Origin: Microbispora hainanensis
GTDB taxonomy: Bacteria > Actinomycetota > Actinomycetes > Streptosporangiales > Streptosporangiaceae
Assembly (NCBI RefSeq): GCF_036186745.1
Contig: NZ_CP108086.1
Span: forward strand, 3,534,001 to 3,598,000
Length of the DNA: 64,000 bases
Direction: 5' to 3'
Positions 28,051-37,286 of the stretch are shown here, in pieces (the first letter of the stretch is position 1; the number at the start of each line of letters is the position of its first letter). The translations under genes were made by a program, and so were the position numbers. The notes below the pieces were generated by a model that saw nothing but the letters and a program-made list of their open reading frames with translations, ran no database searches and was not told where the DNA came from.

Positions 28051-29764
28051 CAGGGGGGATTCGTCCGAATCACAGGACCCATCCCAGAAGTCACACGAGG
28101 GAACCGCGCTCACGGGCGCAACGGAGCTACCGCCGTCGGCGCCGGCCACGACCGGGACCACGACCGGAACCGCGACCGCGACCGGAACCGCGACCGCGAC
28201 CGGAACCGCGACCGCGACCGGGACCGCGGTTGGGACCACGACTGGGATTGGGACCGGGATTGGGACCGGGCGGCCGTGGCTCGCGCTGGCCGCGGCCTGC
28301 CTCGGGATGATGATGACCTTCATCAACATCACCGCGACGATCGGGTCTCTCGGCTTCATCCAGTCGGGACTGCATACGTCCACCACGACCCTGGTATGGG
28401 TCAGCAGCGCGTACACCCTGGCGGTGGCAGGTCTGACGCTGTCCGCCGGCACTCTCGGCGATCTCGCCGGCCGGCGCACCGTCTTCCTCATCGGCACCGT
28501 CGTCATGGGCGTGGGCAGTCTTGTCGCGTTCGGCGCGGGCGACGGCGGGACGCTGATCGCCGCCGAGGCGGTGATGGGCGTCGGCGGCGCGATGATCCTG
28601 CCCAACAGCCTGACCATCGTCAGCCACATCTTCCCGGACCCCCGCAAGCGCACCGAGGCGATCAGCATCTGGGCGGGCTGCTCGGGCGTCGGCCTGGCCG
28701 GAGGTCCTCTGGTGGCCGGCGTGCTGCTCAACCACTTCTCCTGGCACAGCGTGTTCCTCGTCAACGCCGCGATGTCGCTGGTCGTCCTGGCCGTCACGCC
28801 GATCCTGGTGAAGAACAGCCGTCACCTCGGCCGTCGTATCGACATCCCCGGCCTCGTGCTGACCACCGTGTCCCTGCTGGCCCTGACGTACGGCGTGATC
28901 GAGGGCGGGCACGTCGGGTACGGCGATACGCGCATCCTGGTCGCGTTCCTCGTCTTCCTCGTCACCCTTGTCCTGTTTGTCCGTGTGGAACTTCGCAGCG
29001 CGGACCCGATGCTCAACCTGACGCTGTTCCGTTCGGCGTCGTTCAGCACCGTCATGGGCGTGGCCCTGGTGATGATGTTCGGATTCGGCGGGGTGCCCCT
29101 GCTGATGGTGCTGTATTTCCAGCGCGTCCAGCACGCGTCGGCCCTGGACACCGGATGGCGCCTGCTGCCGATGTTCGCCGTCTATGTGGCCGTCAGCGCG
29201 GTGGCGGGACGCCTGATCCGCCGATTCGGCACCCGATCGATGCTCACGGCCGGGCTCGTCATCGCGGCGGCCGGGACGGCGCTGCTCATGGCGTCGCCGC
29301 CGGACGACTCCTACGCCTGGGTGTGGCCCGGAATGGTGCTGTTCGGTCTCGGTGCCGGCTTCGTGCTGGCACCGAGCACCGCCGCCTCCATCTCCAGCGT
29401 CCCCCACGAAGCCGCAGGCATGGCCAGCGCGTCCGTGAACATGTTCCGCCAGCTCGGAAACGTGCTGGGCGCCAGCGTGCTGGGCACCATCCTGACCGCG
29501 CACTTCTCGGCGGTGCTTCCCGAGCGTCTGGCCGGGGCCGGAGTGCCCTCCGGTGTCGCCGCCCAGGTCGAGAGCGCGGTCGCGCACGGCGGCCACGCGC
29601 CGGCGGGCGCCGGGGCGATGGGCGCCACGATCGCACGCGGTGTCGCGGGCGCTTTCACCGATTCTCTGCGGCCCGGGTTGATCGTCACGGTGTGCGCTCT
29701 CGTGCTCGCCGCCGTCCTGACGTTCGTCCTCTTCGCCGAGAAGTCGGCGGGCCACCGGAAGTGA
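28040..29764 (+). CDS. MFS DHA2-family efflux transporter
   Basis: The 574-residue protein begins MTQLRGDSSESQDP, then a low-complexity Thr/Gly/Ala region (about residues 34-78, built of 18-bp DNA repeats near 28160-28230), and then 13-14 predicted helices. Helix 2/3 carries the DHA2 marker AGTLGDLAGRRTVFLIG. Motif C-like GPLVAGVLLNHFSWHS lies near 225. Substrate unknown; multidrug-type efflux under HxlR control is inferred. ATG 28040 overlaps the inverted-repeat operator, so the message may be leaderless; GTG 28031 is also possible. Confidence 0.85.
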   Translation: MTQLRGDSSESQDPSQKSHEGTALTGATELPPSAPATTGTTTGTATATGTATATGTATATGTAVGTTTGIGTGIGTGRPWLALAAACLGMMMTFINITATIGSLGFIQSGLHTSTTTLVWVSSAYTLAVAGLTLSAGTLGDLAGRRTVFLIGTVVMGVGSLVAFGAGDGGTLIAAEAVMGVGGAMILPNSLTIVSHIFPDPRKRTEAISIWAGCSGVGLAGGPLVAGVLLNHFSWHSVFLVNAAMSLVVLAVTPILVKNSRHLGRRIDIPGLVLTTVSLLALTYGVIEGGHVGYGDTRILVAFLVFLVTLVLFVRVELRSADPMLNLTLFRSASFSTVMGVALVMMFGFGGVPLLMVLYFQRVQHASALDTGWRLLPMFAVYVAVSAVAGRLIRRFGTRSMLTAGLVIAAAGTALLMASPPDDSYAWVWPGMVLFGLGAGFVLAPSTAASISSVPHEAAGMASASVNMFRQLGNVLGASVLGTILTAHFSAVLPERLAGAGVPSGVAAQVESAVAHGGHAPAGAGAMGATIARGVAGAFTDSLRPGLIVTVCALVLAAVLTFVLFAEKSAGHRK

Positions 29765-29766
29765 CA

Positions 29767-30672
29767 TCAGCGGGCACGGTCGTCGGTGCCGGTACGCAGG
29801 TCGTATGGTGAGGCGGCGTCGGCGCCCGGGCCGGAGAGGGTCCAGCTCGCGAGAAGGTCCAGGGCGAGTTTCGAGCACGAGCCGGCTTCCGCGGTGTAGA
29901 GGAAGAGCGTCACGTCGGGGTCACCGGGCAGGCAGAGCGTCTCGAACTCGACGGTCAGCTCACCGACGAGCGGGTGGCGCAGCCGCTTGGAGCCGTGGGT
30001 GCGCTGGTGGACGCGGTGCTGCTCCCACCAGTGGGCGAACTGGCGGCTGTGCTCGCGCAGCTCGGCGATGAGGGCGGCGGTGGCATGGTCGTCCGGGTCG
30101 CGACCGGCGTCGAGCCGCAGGCTCTCGACCGCGGCCCGCGCCTGGACCTCCCAGTCGACGAACAGCGATCGGGCGGCGTCGTCGAGGAACATCCACCGCG
30201 CGTAGTTGCGCTGCCGGGGCGGCATCCGTTCGAAGTCGGCGAACAGCGCCTTCGCCATCCGGTTGGCGGCGAGCACGTCGGTGCGGCGGCCGAGTACGAG
30301 GGCGGGCTCGCCGTCGAAGGCGTCGAGGAGCTGGTAGAGCCCGGGGCGTACGCGCTGGACGCCGCGGGTGCGCCGCCGTACGGGCATCGTGGTCACGCCG
30401 GTGAGGTCGTGCAGATGCACGCGTCCCGCGTCGTCGAGGCCGAGGGCGCGGCCGATGGCCTCGACGACCGACGGCGACGGGGTGATGCGCCGGCCCTGTT
30501 CGAGGCGGGCGTAGTAGTCGGCCGAGACTCCGGCCAGGAAGGCGACCTCCTCGCGACGCAGGCCGGGGACCCGCCGGACGCGGCCGTCGGGGGGTAGACC
30601 GGCCCGTGACGGGTCCACCTGGCTCCGGGCGCGTCGCAGGAAGTCGGCGAGTTCGCGGTTGGTCTCTGCCAT
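29767..30672 (-). CDS. XRE-family helix-turn-helix regulator (MmyB-like)
   Basis: 301 residues, ATG 30672 behind GGAGGG. The HTH near residues 37-66 reads LRREEVAFLAGVSADYYARLEQGRRITPSP, as two segments: LRREEVAFLAGVS and ADYYARLEQGRR. The C-terminal MmyB-type ligand-binding domain has LYQLLDAFDGEPALVLGRR and NYARWMFLDDAARSLF. Convergent with the MFS gene with only 2 bp between stops. Divergent from the SDR gene: such regulators usually control the neighbouring oxidoreductase, probably autoregulated. Confidence 0.88.
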   Translation of the reverse strand: MAETNRELADFLRRARSQVDPSRAGLPPDGRVRRVPGLRREEVAFLAGVSADYYARLEQGRRITPSPSVVEAIGRALGLDDAGRVHLHDLTGVTTMPVRRRTRGVQRVRPGLYQLLDAFDGEPALVLGRRTDVLAANRMAKALFADFERMPPRQRNYARWMFLDDAARSLFVDWEVQARAAVESLRLDAGRDPDDHATAALIAELREHSRQFAHWWEQHRVHQRTHGSKRLRHPLVGELTVEFETLCLPGDPDVTLFLYTAEAGSCSKLALDLLASWTLSGPGADAASPYDLRTGTDDRAR

Positions 30673-30877
30673 GCCCTCCAGTGTCTCTCTTGCCGTTCGA
30701 ATCCTGCCTGGTCCTATTACTCCTAGGTTGCCCGGTGCGCGGTCGCACAGGGCGTGATATGGGCCTCCGCAGCGGGTCGAGGCGACCGATGCTGGTGCTG
30801 TGCCGGTCTCCGGGACCTCCGGGCCGGCGCCACCGCCGAATCCGGCAAGCACCGCCTCCTACCCGCAGAGGATGATC

Positions 30878-31735
30878 ATGAGCTTTCCCGCTAGCCGACC
30901 GGCCGTATGGTTCGTGACCGGCACCTCCCGGGGCCTGGGCCTCGACTGGTCAAGCAGCTGCTCGATCGCGGTGACCGCGTCGCCGCGACGACCCGGTCGT
31001 CCGAGCGGCTGCTCGCCGCGCTCGGCGACGAGACCGACGTCTCGCGCCTTCTCGCTCACCGTCGACCTGCGCGACGAGGCGGAGGTCGCGTGGGCCGTCC
31101 AGGAGGCCACCGAACGCTTGGGCGGCCTGGACGTCGTCGTGAACAACGCGGGCTACGGCTTCCTGGCCGCGGTGGAGGAGACCGGCGACCGTGAGGTCCG
31201 CGACATGCTCGACGTCCAGGTCGTGGGCGTGTGGAACGTGCTGCGCGCCGCCCTGCCCGTCCTCCGCGAGCGGCGCGGGGGCCACATCGTCAACGTGTCC
31301 TCGATCCTCGGCCTGACCGCCGTGCCGGGCTGGGCGCTCTACTGCGCCGGGAAGTTCGCGTTGGAAGGGCTGAGCGAGGCCCTCGCCGCCGAGGTGGCGG
31401 ACTTCGGCATCGGGGTCACGATCGTGGAGCCCGGCTACTTCCGCACCGAGTTCCTCACCGAGGACTCGCTCGCCCTGCCCGCCGAGACGACCGCGCACTA
31501 CCCGGGCATCCGCGAGATGGTGCGCGATCACCTCAAGCTCCAGGGCGGCCAGCTCGGCGACCCGGTCAAGGGCGCCCGTGCGATCATCGACCGGGTCGTG
31601 ACCGGGAAGGGCCCGTTGCGGCTGCTGCTCGGATCCGACGCCCACTCCTACGCCACGGCCAAGGTCGAGGCCCTGCGGGCGAACGTCGAGGCCGCCGCGC
31701 TCACCGCGCCCGCCACCGACTTTCCCGCCGCCTGA
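30878..31735 (+). CDS. Short-chain dehydrogenase with compensating frameshifts
   Basis: ATG 30878 follows AGAGG. The frame has TGTSRGLG (NAD(P) site, about residue 15), NNAGYGFLAAVEET (about 93), the catalytic VNVSSILGL and YCAGKFAL (YxxxK, about 155-159), and a normal C-terminus. Residues about 24-57, however, are out of register: another frame gives the expected LVKQLLDRGDRVAATTR, ending SRFSLTVDLRD. One base is missing near 30944 and one extra near 31047. Read literally, the protein would have lost part of its Rossmann beta-alpha-beta unit; it may be a pseudogene, or two sequencing errors. Confidence 0.75.
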   Translation: MSFPASRPAVWFVTGTSRGLGLDWSSSCSIAVTASPRRPGRPSGCSPRSATRPTSRAFSLTVDLRDEAEVAWAVQEATERLGGLDVVVNNAGYGFLAAVEETGDREVRDMLDVQVVGVWNVLRAALPVLRERRGGHIVNVSSILGLTAVPGWALYCAGKFALEGLSEALAAEVADFGIGVTIVEPGYFRTEFLTEDSLALPAETTAHYPGIREMVRDHLKLQGGQLGDPVKGARAIIDRVVTGKGPLRLLLGSDAHSYATAKVEALRANVEAAALTAPATDFPAA

Positions 31736-31791
31736 ACGGCCGCCCTTCCCCGCCGCCGCGAAAGCACGTCGTTCAGATAGGGGCTGCCGGG

Positions 31792-32910
31792 TCAGTATCC
31801 GCGATATCCGGTGCCGGTCTTCATGCCCACCACGCCGGGGACGGCCGAGACCGACCCGTAGCGCGCGATGGCGTAGCGGACGCCCGCGATGATGTTGTCC
31901 ACCGGGTTCCAGATGTCCTTGTGCCCGGGCAGCGACCAGCGGTCGAACGTCGGGTCGATGGTCTGCATCAGGCCCTTCGACGGGGTTCCGGCGGCCGCGT
32001 TCGAGTCCCAGTTGTTGATCGCGTGAGGGTTGCCGCCCGACTCGTGCCGGATGATCATCCAGATGTCGTCCCGGTTCATCTTGTCGGCGGGGTAGCCCTG
32101 GGCCCTGAGGATCGCGATGGCCTGGTCGATCCAGTCCTTGACCTGTCCCGTGGGCGCGGGCCCGCCGCCGGCCGGCGGCGGGCCGCTGGGGCCGTAGCCG
32201 CCGAAGCCGCCGCCCGTGCCGTTCGCGCCGCTCAGGTTCGTCGGGTTGTACGAGGCGAGCGTCGGGCGCGGGTCACCGGAGGCGCCCGTGTAGCCGGGGG
32301 TGCGCTGCCAGTCGACGGTGTGCCCGTGCCGGGGCACGAACTCCTGCTTGCCCGGGTCGGGGATCTTGGCGAAGGTGAGCGCGCCGTCCCGGTAGTCGCC
32401 GCCGAGGCGGTCGCCCAGCGTCTTGGTGGCGTCGCCGACGGCCGTGTTCACCTGCTCCAGATGGGGCCGGGCGTCCTCGACGCCCCGGGAGACGATGGCC
32501 CGCAGCCCGCTGTCCAGCTCCTCGTCGGTGGCGTCCTGGTGCCGGCTGCGGTAGGTGGCCGCCTCGGCGACCACGTCACCACAGATGCCGTCGATCTTCG
32601 ACTTGGCGCTCTCCAGGGCGGTGGCGACCTTCTCCAGCGCGCCCGCGCACGCGACCAGGGCGTCGTGGAGGCCGTCGGCCGCCTTGCCGTACCTGTTCAT
32701 GTACGTGACGAAGGCGTCGGCGGAGCGGCCCTGCCACGCGGCGTCCACGGTGCGTACGGCGCGGCTCACCCCGCCCGCGTAGTCCTGCGCGTTGCCGGCC
32801 GCGCCGCGCCACTTCCCGGCGATGTCGCGGATCGCGCCGGGATCGCCGCTCACCTTCCGCAACATGGAGGCCAGCTCCGCACCCCCCGGCAGGTCGGCGA
32901 CGCCACTCAT
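31792..32910 (-). CDS. WXG-type domain fused to a soluble lytic transglycosylase (SLT)
   Basis: 372 residues. The N-terminal 100 residues are a WXG100 helical hairpin (VRTVDAAWQGRSADAFVTYM, turn WQG) and residues about 100-190 continue helical. A glycine/proline linker follows, and the final 100 residues are an SLT domain: MIIRHESGGNPHAINNWDS (catalytic Glu), GTPSKGLMQTIDPTF, and NIIAGVRYAIARYG. It would be exported through the ESX channel and cleave peptidoglycan, possibly opening the wall for the machine (inference). ATG 32910 overlaps the previous gene by 4 nt (ATGA). Its position last in the eccC operon suits such a role. Confidence 0.88.
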   Translation of the reverse strand: MSGVADLPGGAELASMLRKVSGDPGAIRDIAGKWRGAAGNAQDYAGGVSRAVRTVDAAWQGRSADAFVTYMNRYGKAADGLHDALVACAGALEKVATALESAKSKIDGICGDVVAEAATYRSRHQDATDEELDSGLRAIVSRGVEDARPHLEQVNTAVGDATKTLGDRLGGDYRDGALTFAKIPDPGKQEFVPRHGHTVDWQRTPGYTGASGDPRPTLASYNPTNLSGANGTGGGFGGYGPSGPPPAGGGPAPTGQVKDWIDQAIAILRAQGYPADKMNRDDIWMIIRHESGGNPHAINNWDSNAAAGTPSKGLMQTIDPTFDRWSLPGHKDIWNPVDNIIAGVRYAIARYGSVSAVPGVVGMKTGTGYRGY

Positions 32911-33212
32911 GCCCGCATCGAGGTGGACGTGGCCTCGTTGGCCGTACGGACGTTGTCCTGCACGGTCTCCAGCGCCCGCTCGACGCCTTTCAGCTTGGTC
33001 CTCGCGTCGGCCGCCTCGGAGGTCAGCGCGGAGTAGGCCGTGTCGACGGCCGCGGCCAGCGCCGCCGCGCCGTCCACGTGCCCGAAGTCGGCCGCGCGGG
33101 CGCCGGGCGTCTCGGGCAGGCCGCCGTGCAGGCTCTCGTACTGGCCCCAGGCCTTGCGGACCGCCGTACGGCAGCTTTCGAGCGCCTGGAAGTGGATGTC
33201 GAAACCGGTCAC
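32907..33212 (-). CDS. Small ESX-associated helical protein
   Basis: About 101 residues, GTG 33212 chosen because AAGGAG stands 6 nt upstream; GTG 33236 overlaps the eccC stop but lacks such a site. Helical, with AWGQYESLHGGLPET in the turn where WXG100 proteins carry WXG, and a polar C-terminus. It lies between eccC and the WXG-SLT gene, overlapping the latter by 4 nt, so it is probably co-expressed and may pair with it as a heterodimer partner, as EsxA/EsxB pairs do. No stronger identity can be given. Confidence 0.65.
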   Translation of the reverse strand: MTGFDIHFQALESCRTAVRKAWGQYESLHGGLPETPGARAADFGHVDGAAALAAAVDTAYSALTSEAADARTKLKGVERALETVQDNVRTANEATSTSMRA

Positions 33213-33232
33213 GTGCTGCTCCTTTCCGTCCG

Positions 33233-36200
33233 TCACTCACCGTCCGGAGGAGGCAGGAACGCGGTCTGGGCGAGCCGCGCCCCGAACCTCCTGTCCACGT
33301 GGTAGCCCCGGCCGGGTGGCAGCGGATGCGCCCGGACGTTGCCGAACAGGTAGCCCTCGTCCTTGTTGCCGGAGAGGATGACGGCGGGGCTGGCCATGTC
33401 CTTCAGCTTCTGGATGACCGGGTCGTACATGGCCCGGCCGGCGCCGCCCATCTGGCGCGACAACACCAGGTGGAGCCCGATGTCCCGCGCCTGCGGCAGC
33501 AGGTCCACCAGAGGCAGCAGCGGGTTGGACGAGGTGGCGACCAGGTCGTAGTCGTCCACCACGATGTAGACGTCCGAGCCCTGCCACCAGCTCCGCGTCC
33601 GGAGCTGCTCGGGCGTGAGGTCGGCCGGAGGAAGCCGCTTGAGCAGAGCGCCGCGTACGTCGTTGACCAGCTCGGCGGCGGCGGTGCTCGACGCCGCGTA
33701 GCCGATGCGGTGGGCGGTCGCGGCCGAGTCGAGCAGCGACCTGCGGTAGTCGACGACGATCATCATCGCCTCGTGCGGCTCCCGCCTGGCCACCAGGCCC
33801 TCGGCGATCAGCCGCAGCAGGTTCGACTTGCCGCTCTCGGTGTCGCCCAGGACGACGAAGTGCGGGTCGGCGTCGAAGTCGAGCAGCACGGGCGAGAGTG
33901 TCGCCTCGTCGATGCCGATGGGGATCTTCGGGCCGGTCTCCTCGGGGCTCGGCAACGACGCCGCGGGCAGCACCGGAGGCAGCAGCCGGATCGGCTGCGC
34001 GGGCGGCCCCTGCCACGCCTCCCTGATCGCGTGCACGAGCCCGCGGACGCCCGCCGCGAGGTCTTCGGAGCTCTGCACGCCGTCGATGCGCGGCAGCGCG
34101 GACAGGAAGTGCAGCCCCTCCTTGGTGAGGCCGCGTCCCGGCACGCCCTCGGGGACCGCCAGCGACGCCTTCCTGTTCACCTCGGACTCGTACGCGTCGC
34201 CGAGCTTGAGCTCGACCCTCGTGCCGAACAGGTCGCGGATGCTCGACCGGAACTCCGACCACTTGTTGGTGGCCGCCACCACGTGGATGCCGTAGCCGAG
34301 GCCACGTGCGGCGATGTCGGTGATGACCGGTTCGAGCGACTCGAACTCCTGCCTGAGCGTCAGCCAGCCGTCCACGACCAGGAACACGTCGCCCCAGCCG
34401 TCGCCGTCGCGGCCGGACTCGGCCCGCATCCGCCGGTAGGCCGCGATCGACTCGATGCCGTGCTCGGCGAAGTCCGCCTCGCGCCGCTCCAGGATCGTGG
34501 AGATCTCGGCGACCGTACGGCGCACGCGGTCGGCGTCGAGGCGGCTCGCGACGCCGCCCACGTGGGGCAGCCCCTCCAGTGAGGCCAGGGAGCCGCCGCC
34601 GAAGTCGAGGCAGTAGAACTGCACCTCGCGCGGCGTGTGCATCAGGGCCATGCTCGTGATCAGCGTGCGCAGCACGGTGCTCTTGCCGCTCTGCGTGCCG
34701 CCCGCGACGCCGACGTGGCCCGCGCCGCCCGACAGGTCCAGCCAGTAGGGGTCGCGGCGCTGCTCGAACGGCCGGTCGACGATGCCGACGACCGCGTGGA
34801 GCATCCCCCGGCCGCCCCAGGTCGCGGTGGTCAGGCCGTGTTGCGGGGTGACGGACAGCGGCGGCAGCAGGTGGGCCAGCGTCGGCGGCTCGGCCAGCGG
34901 GGGCAGCCAGATCCGGTGCGCTGGGGGGCCGTGGCCGGTGAGGCGGCCGACGACGACGTCGAGCAGGCTGTGCCGCGGGCCGGCCTGCTCATCGGCGGGT
35001 GCCAGCTCCTTGGGCGTCTCGGTCACCTCGACCGGCGCGAAGGCGGTGCCGTACTCGACCACGTCGCGCATCGGACGGCCCGGCTCGCCGGACGCGGACC
35101 GCGTGGGGTCGGCGTGGTGCGGCCCGGACACGTAGGCGGCCTTGAACCGGGTCATGCCCGTCGTGTCGTACTTCAGGTAGCCGTTGCCCGGCGCGGGCGG
35201 CAGCTCGTACGCGTCGGCGACGCCGAGCACGACCCGGCTCTCCATGGCGGAGAACGTGCGCAGACCGATCCGGTACGACAGGTGGGTGTCGAGGCCGCGC
35301 AGCCTGCCCTCCTCAAGGCGCTGGGAGGCCAGGAGGAGGTGCACGCCGAGCGAGCGGCCGAGCCGTCCGATCATCACGAACAGGTCGATGAACTCCGGCT
35401 TGGCCGTCAGCAGCTCGCTGAACTCGTCGATCACGACGAACAGGGTCGGCATCGGCTTGAGATCGGCGCCCTGCTCCCTGGCCCGCTCGTAGTCGCGCAG
35501 CGAGGCGTAGTTTCCCGCGGCCCGCAGCAGCTCCTGGCGACGCACCATCTCGCCGTGCAGCGCGTCGTGCATGCGGTCGACGAGCGGCAGCTCGTCCTCC
35601 AGGTTGGTGATGACCGCCGACACGTGCGAGAGGGACTCCAGGCCGAGGAACGTCGCGCCGCCCTTGAAGTCGACCAGCACGAAGTTGAGGATCTCGGAGG
35701 AGTGCGTGATGGCCAGGCCGAGGACGAGCGTGCGCAGCAGCTCGCTCTTGCCGGAGCCGGTCGCCCCGATGACCAGGCCGTGCGGCCCCATGCCGCCCTG
35801 CGCCGACTCCTTGATGTCGAGCTCGACGATCCGCCCGTCGGCGCCCAGGCCGATCGGCACCCGCAGCCGGTTGCGCCCGGCGCGGGGCTGCCAGATCACC
35901 GCGGGATCGAGCCGTACGGGGTCGCCCACGCCGAGCAGGTCGGTGAGCGAGGTGTTGACGCCGAGCACGTCCTGCGCCTCGCCCTGGGCGCCCGCGGAGG
36001 CGCGCAGCGGCGCGAGCTGCCGGGCCAGGCCCTCCGCCTGGGGATAACCGAGCCGGTCGGGGTCGCCGAGCCGGTTGCTCGACCGCCGTCCCGTGTGGTC
36101 GATCTTGACCATGTGGAAGCCGTCGGGCTGGACGTCCAGCCGGAGCGTGATCGCCTCGGGCACCGGCCCGGTCACCGCGGACAGGTCGATCACGGTCACG

Positions 36201-37213
36201 CCCTGGATGGCGTCGGAGCCGAGCTGGCTGTCGTGCGGCACGTGCCCGCCGTCCACGATCACCACGTGGTACGGCAGGGCATCCGCGGAGGCGCCGGGAC
36301 GGAACCTGGCCCGCTCCCTGAGCTCCTCCCCGACCAGCGCGTCGAGGTGGCCGAGGTTCTCCGCCATGAGCCTGACCTGGCCCGCGGCGTCGTTCTGCTC
36401 CGGGTGCAGGGCGTGCGGCAGCCACTTCACCCACTCCCAGTGGGGCATCCACTCCTTGCTCGCGCAGATCATGATCCGCATGTCGTCGGGGGAGTGGAAG
36501 ACGACGAGCTGCGCGATCATGGCACGCACCAGCTCGCGCATCGCGGTGGGGTCGCCGGTGAGGTGGATGCGCGCGAAGGAGTGCAGGGCGACCGCGACGG
36601 GCAGCCCCGAGACCGTGGCGTGCGCCCGGACGAACCGGCGCAGCGCCCCGGCCGACAGGGCGTCGAGGTCCTCCACCGGCTTGGTGTCCGGCGGGACGAG
36701 CTGGATGGCCAGCTTCTGCACGCCGGTGCCGAGCCGTACGGTCGCGAAGTCGTCGTCGCGCGGCCTGCGCTCCCACAGGCGCGGCCCCATCGCGAGCCAC
36801 CACAGCGAGTCGGGCGGCGGCCCGCTCCACTCCAGCGCCTCCCGCTGCTGCACGGCGGCCCTGCGGACCTTCCTGCGGATCTGCGACAGATAGCGGAAGT
36901 AGTCGCGGCGCAGCCCGTTGAGCCGGTTCCTGCGCTCACCGGAGTTGCGGCCGAGCTGGCCGACGCTCATGCCGACCATGGAGACGGCGAACAGTCCGCT
37001 GGCCACGTACATGAGGGGGTTGCCGTTGCCGCCCGCCGTGAACATCAGCGCCATCGCGGCGCCGCCGGCCAGCATCGGCACGTACGTGAGCATGGACATC
37101 AGGCCCTGCGGCTGGACCTCGGGAATCTCCGGCGGGGATTCCAGGAGGATCTCGCCACGGGGCGGCTTGGGGCCCGGGCGGCGCTCGGGACGCGAGACCA
37201 CGACAATGCTCAT
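33233..37213 (-). CDS. eccC: EccC: FtsK/SpoIIIE-type ATPase motor of the type VII secretion system
   Basis: 1,326 residues, single-chain EccC. Two N-terminal membrane helices (about 38-85) lead to a stalk and three P-loop domains. Walker A of D1 is GATGSGKSE (about 484), D2 GGTQSGKST (about 838), D3 GDTESGKSN (about 1124). Walker B of D1 is LFVVIDEFSELL, intact for hydrolysis. D2 has FLVVDGWLTLR, where a Gly replaces the catalytic Glu, so hydrolysis should depend on D1; D3 has IVVDDYDLV. It drives WXG substrates through the EccB-EccE membrane complex. The stop overlaps the next gene and 73 bp separates it from divergent eccD. Confidence 0.95.
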   Translation of the reverse strand: MSIVVVSRPERRPGPKPPRGEILLESPPEIPEVQPQGLMSMLTYVPMLAGGAAMALMFTAGGNGNPLMYVASGLFAVSMVGMSVGQLGRNSGERRNRLNGLRRDYFRYLSQIRRKVRRAAVQQREALEWSGPPPDSLWWLAMGPRLWERRPRDDDFATVRLGTGVQKLAIQLVPPDTKPVEDLDALSAGALRRFVRAHATVSGLPVAVALHSFARIHLTGDPTAMRELVRAMIAQLVVFHSPDDMRIMICASKEWMPHWEWVKWLPHALHPEQNDAAGQVRLMAENLGHLDALVGEELRERARFRPGASADALPYHVVIVDGGHVPHDSQLGSDAIQGVTVIDLSAVTGPVPEAITLRLDVQPDGFHMVKIDHTGRRSSNRLGDPDRLGYPQAEGLARQLAPLRASAGAQGEAQDVLGVNTSLTDLLGVGDPVRLDPAVIWQPRAGRNRLRVPIGLGADGRIVELDIKESAQGGMGPHGLVIGATGSGKSELLRTLVLGLAITHSSEILNFVLVDFKGGATFLGLESLSHVSAVITNLEDELPLVDRMHDALHGEMVRRQELLRAAGNYASLRDYERAREQGADLKPMPTLFVVIDEFSELLTAKPEFIDLFVMIGRLGRSLGVHLLLASQRLEEGRLRGLDTHLSYRIGLRTFSAMESRVVLGVADAYELPPAPGNGYLKYDTTGMTRFKAAYVSGPHHADPTRSASGEPGRPMRDVVEYGTAFAPVEVTETPKELAPADEQAGPRHSLLDVVVGRLTGHGPPAHRIWLPPLAEPPTLAHLLPPLSVTPQHGLTTATWGGRGMLHAVVGIVDRPFEQRRDPYWLDLSGGAGHVGVAGGTQSGKSTVLRTLITSMALMHTPREVQFYCLDFGGGSLASLEGLPHVGGVASRLDADRVRRTVAEISTILERREADFAEHGIESIAAYRRMRAESGRDGDGWGDVFLVVDGWLTLRQEFESLEPVITDIAARGLGYGIHVVAATNKWSEFRSSIRDLFGTRVELKLGDAYESEVNRKASLAVPEGVPGRGLTKEGLHFLSALPRIDGVQSSEDLAAGVRGLVHAIREAWQGPPAQPIRLLPPVLPAASLPSPEETGPKIPIGIDEATLSPVLLDFDADPHFVVLGDTESGKSNLLRLIAEGLVARREPHEAMMIVVDYRRSLLDSAATAHRIGYAASSTAAAELVNDVRGALLKRLPPADLTPEQLRTRSWWQGSDVYIVVDDYDLVATSSNPLLPLVDLLPQARDIGLHLVLSRQMGGAGRAMYDPVIQKLKDMASPAVILSGNKDEGYLFGNVRAHPLPPGRGYHVDRRFGARLAQTAFLPPPDGE

Positions 37214-37286
37214 CTGACTGACTTTTCTACCAGGTTTGCCGATATTTTCGGGCTGTCAGAGAGATCTCCGGGAGAGGATTCCCGCT

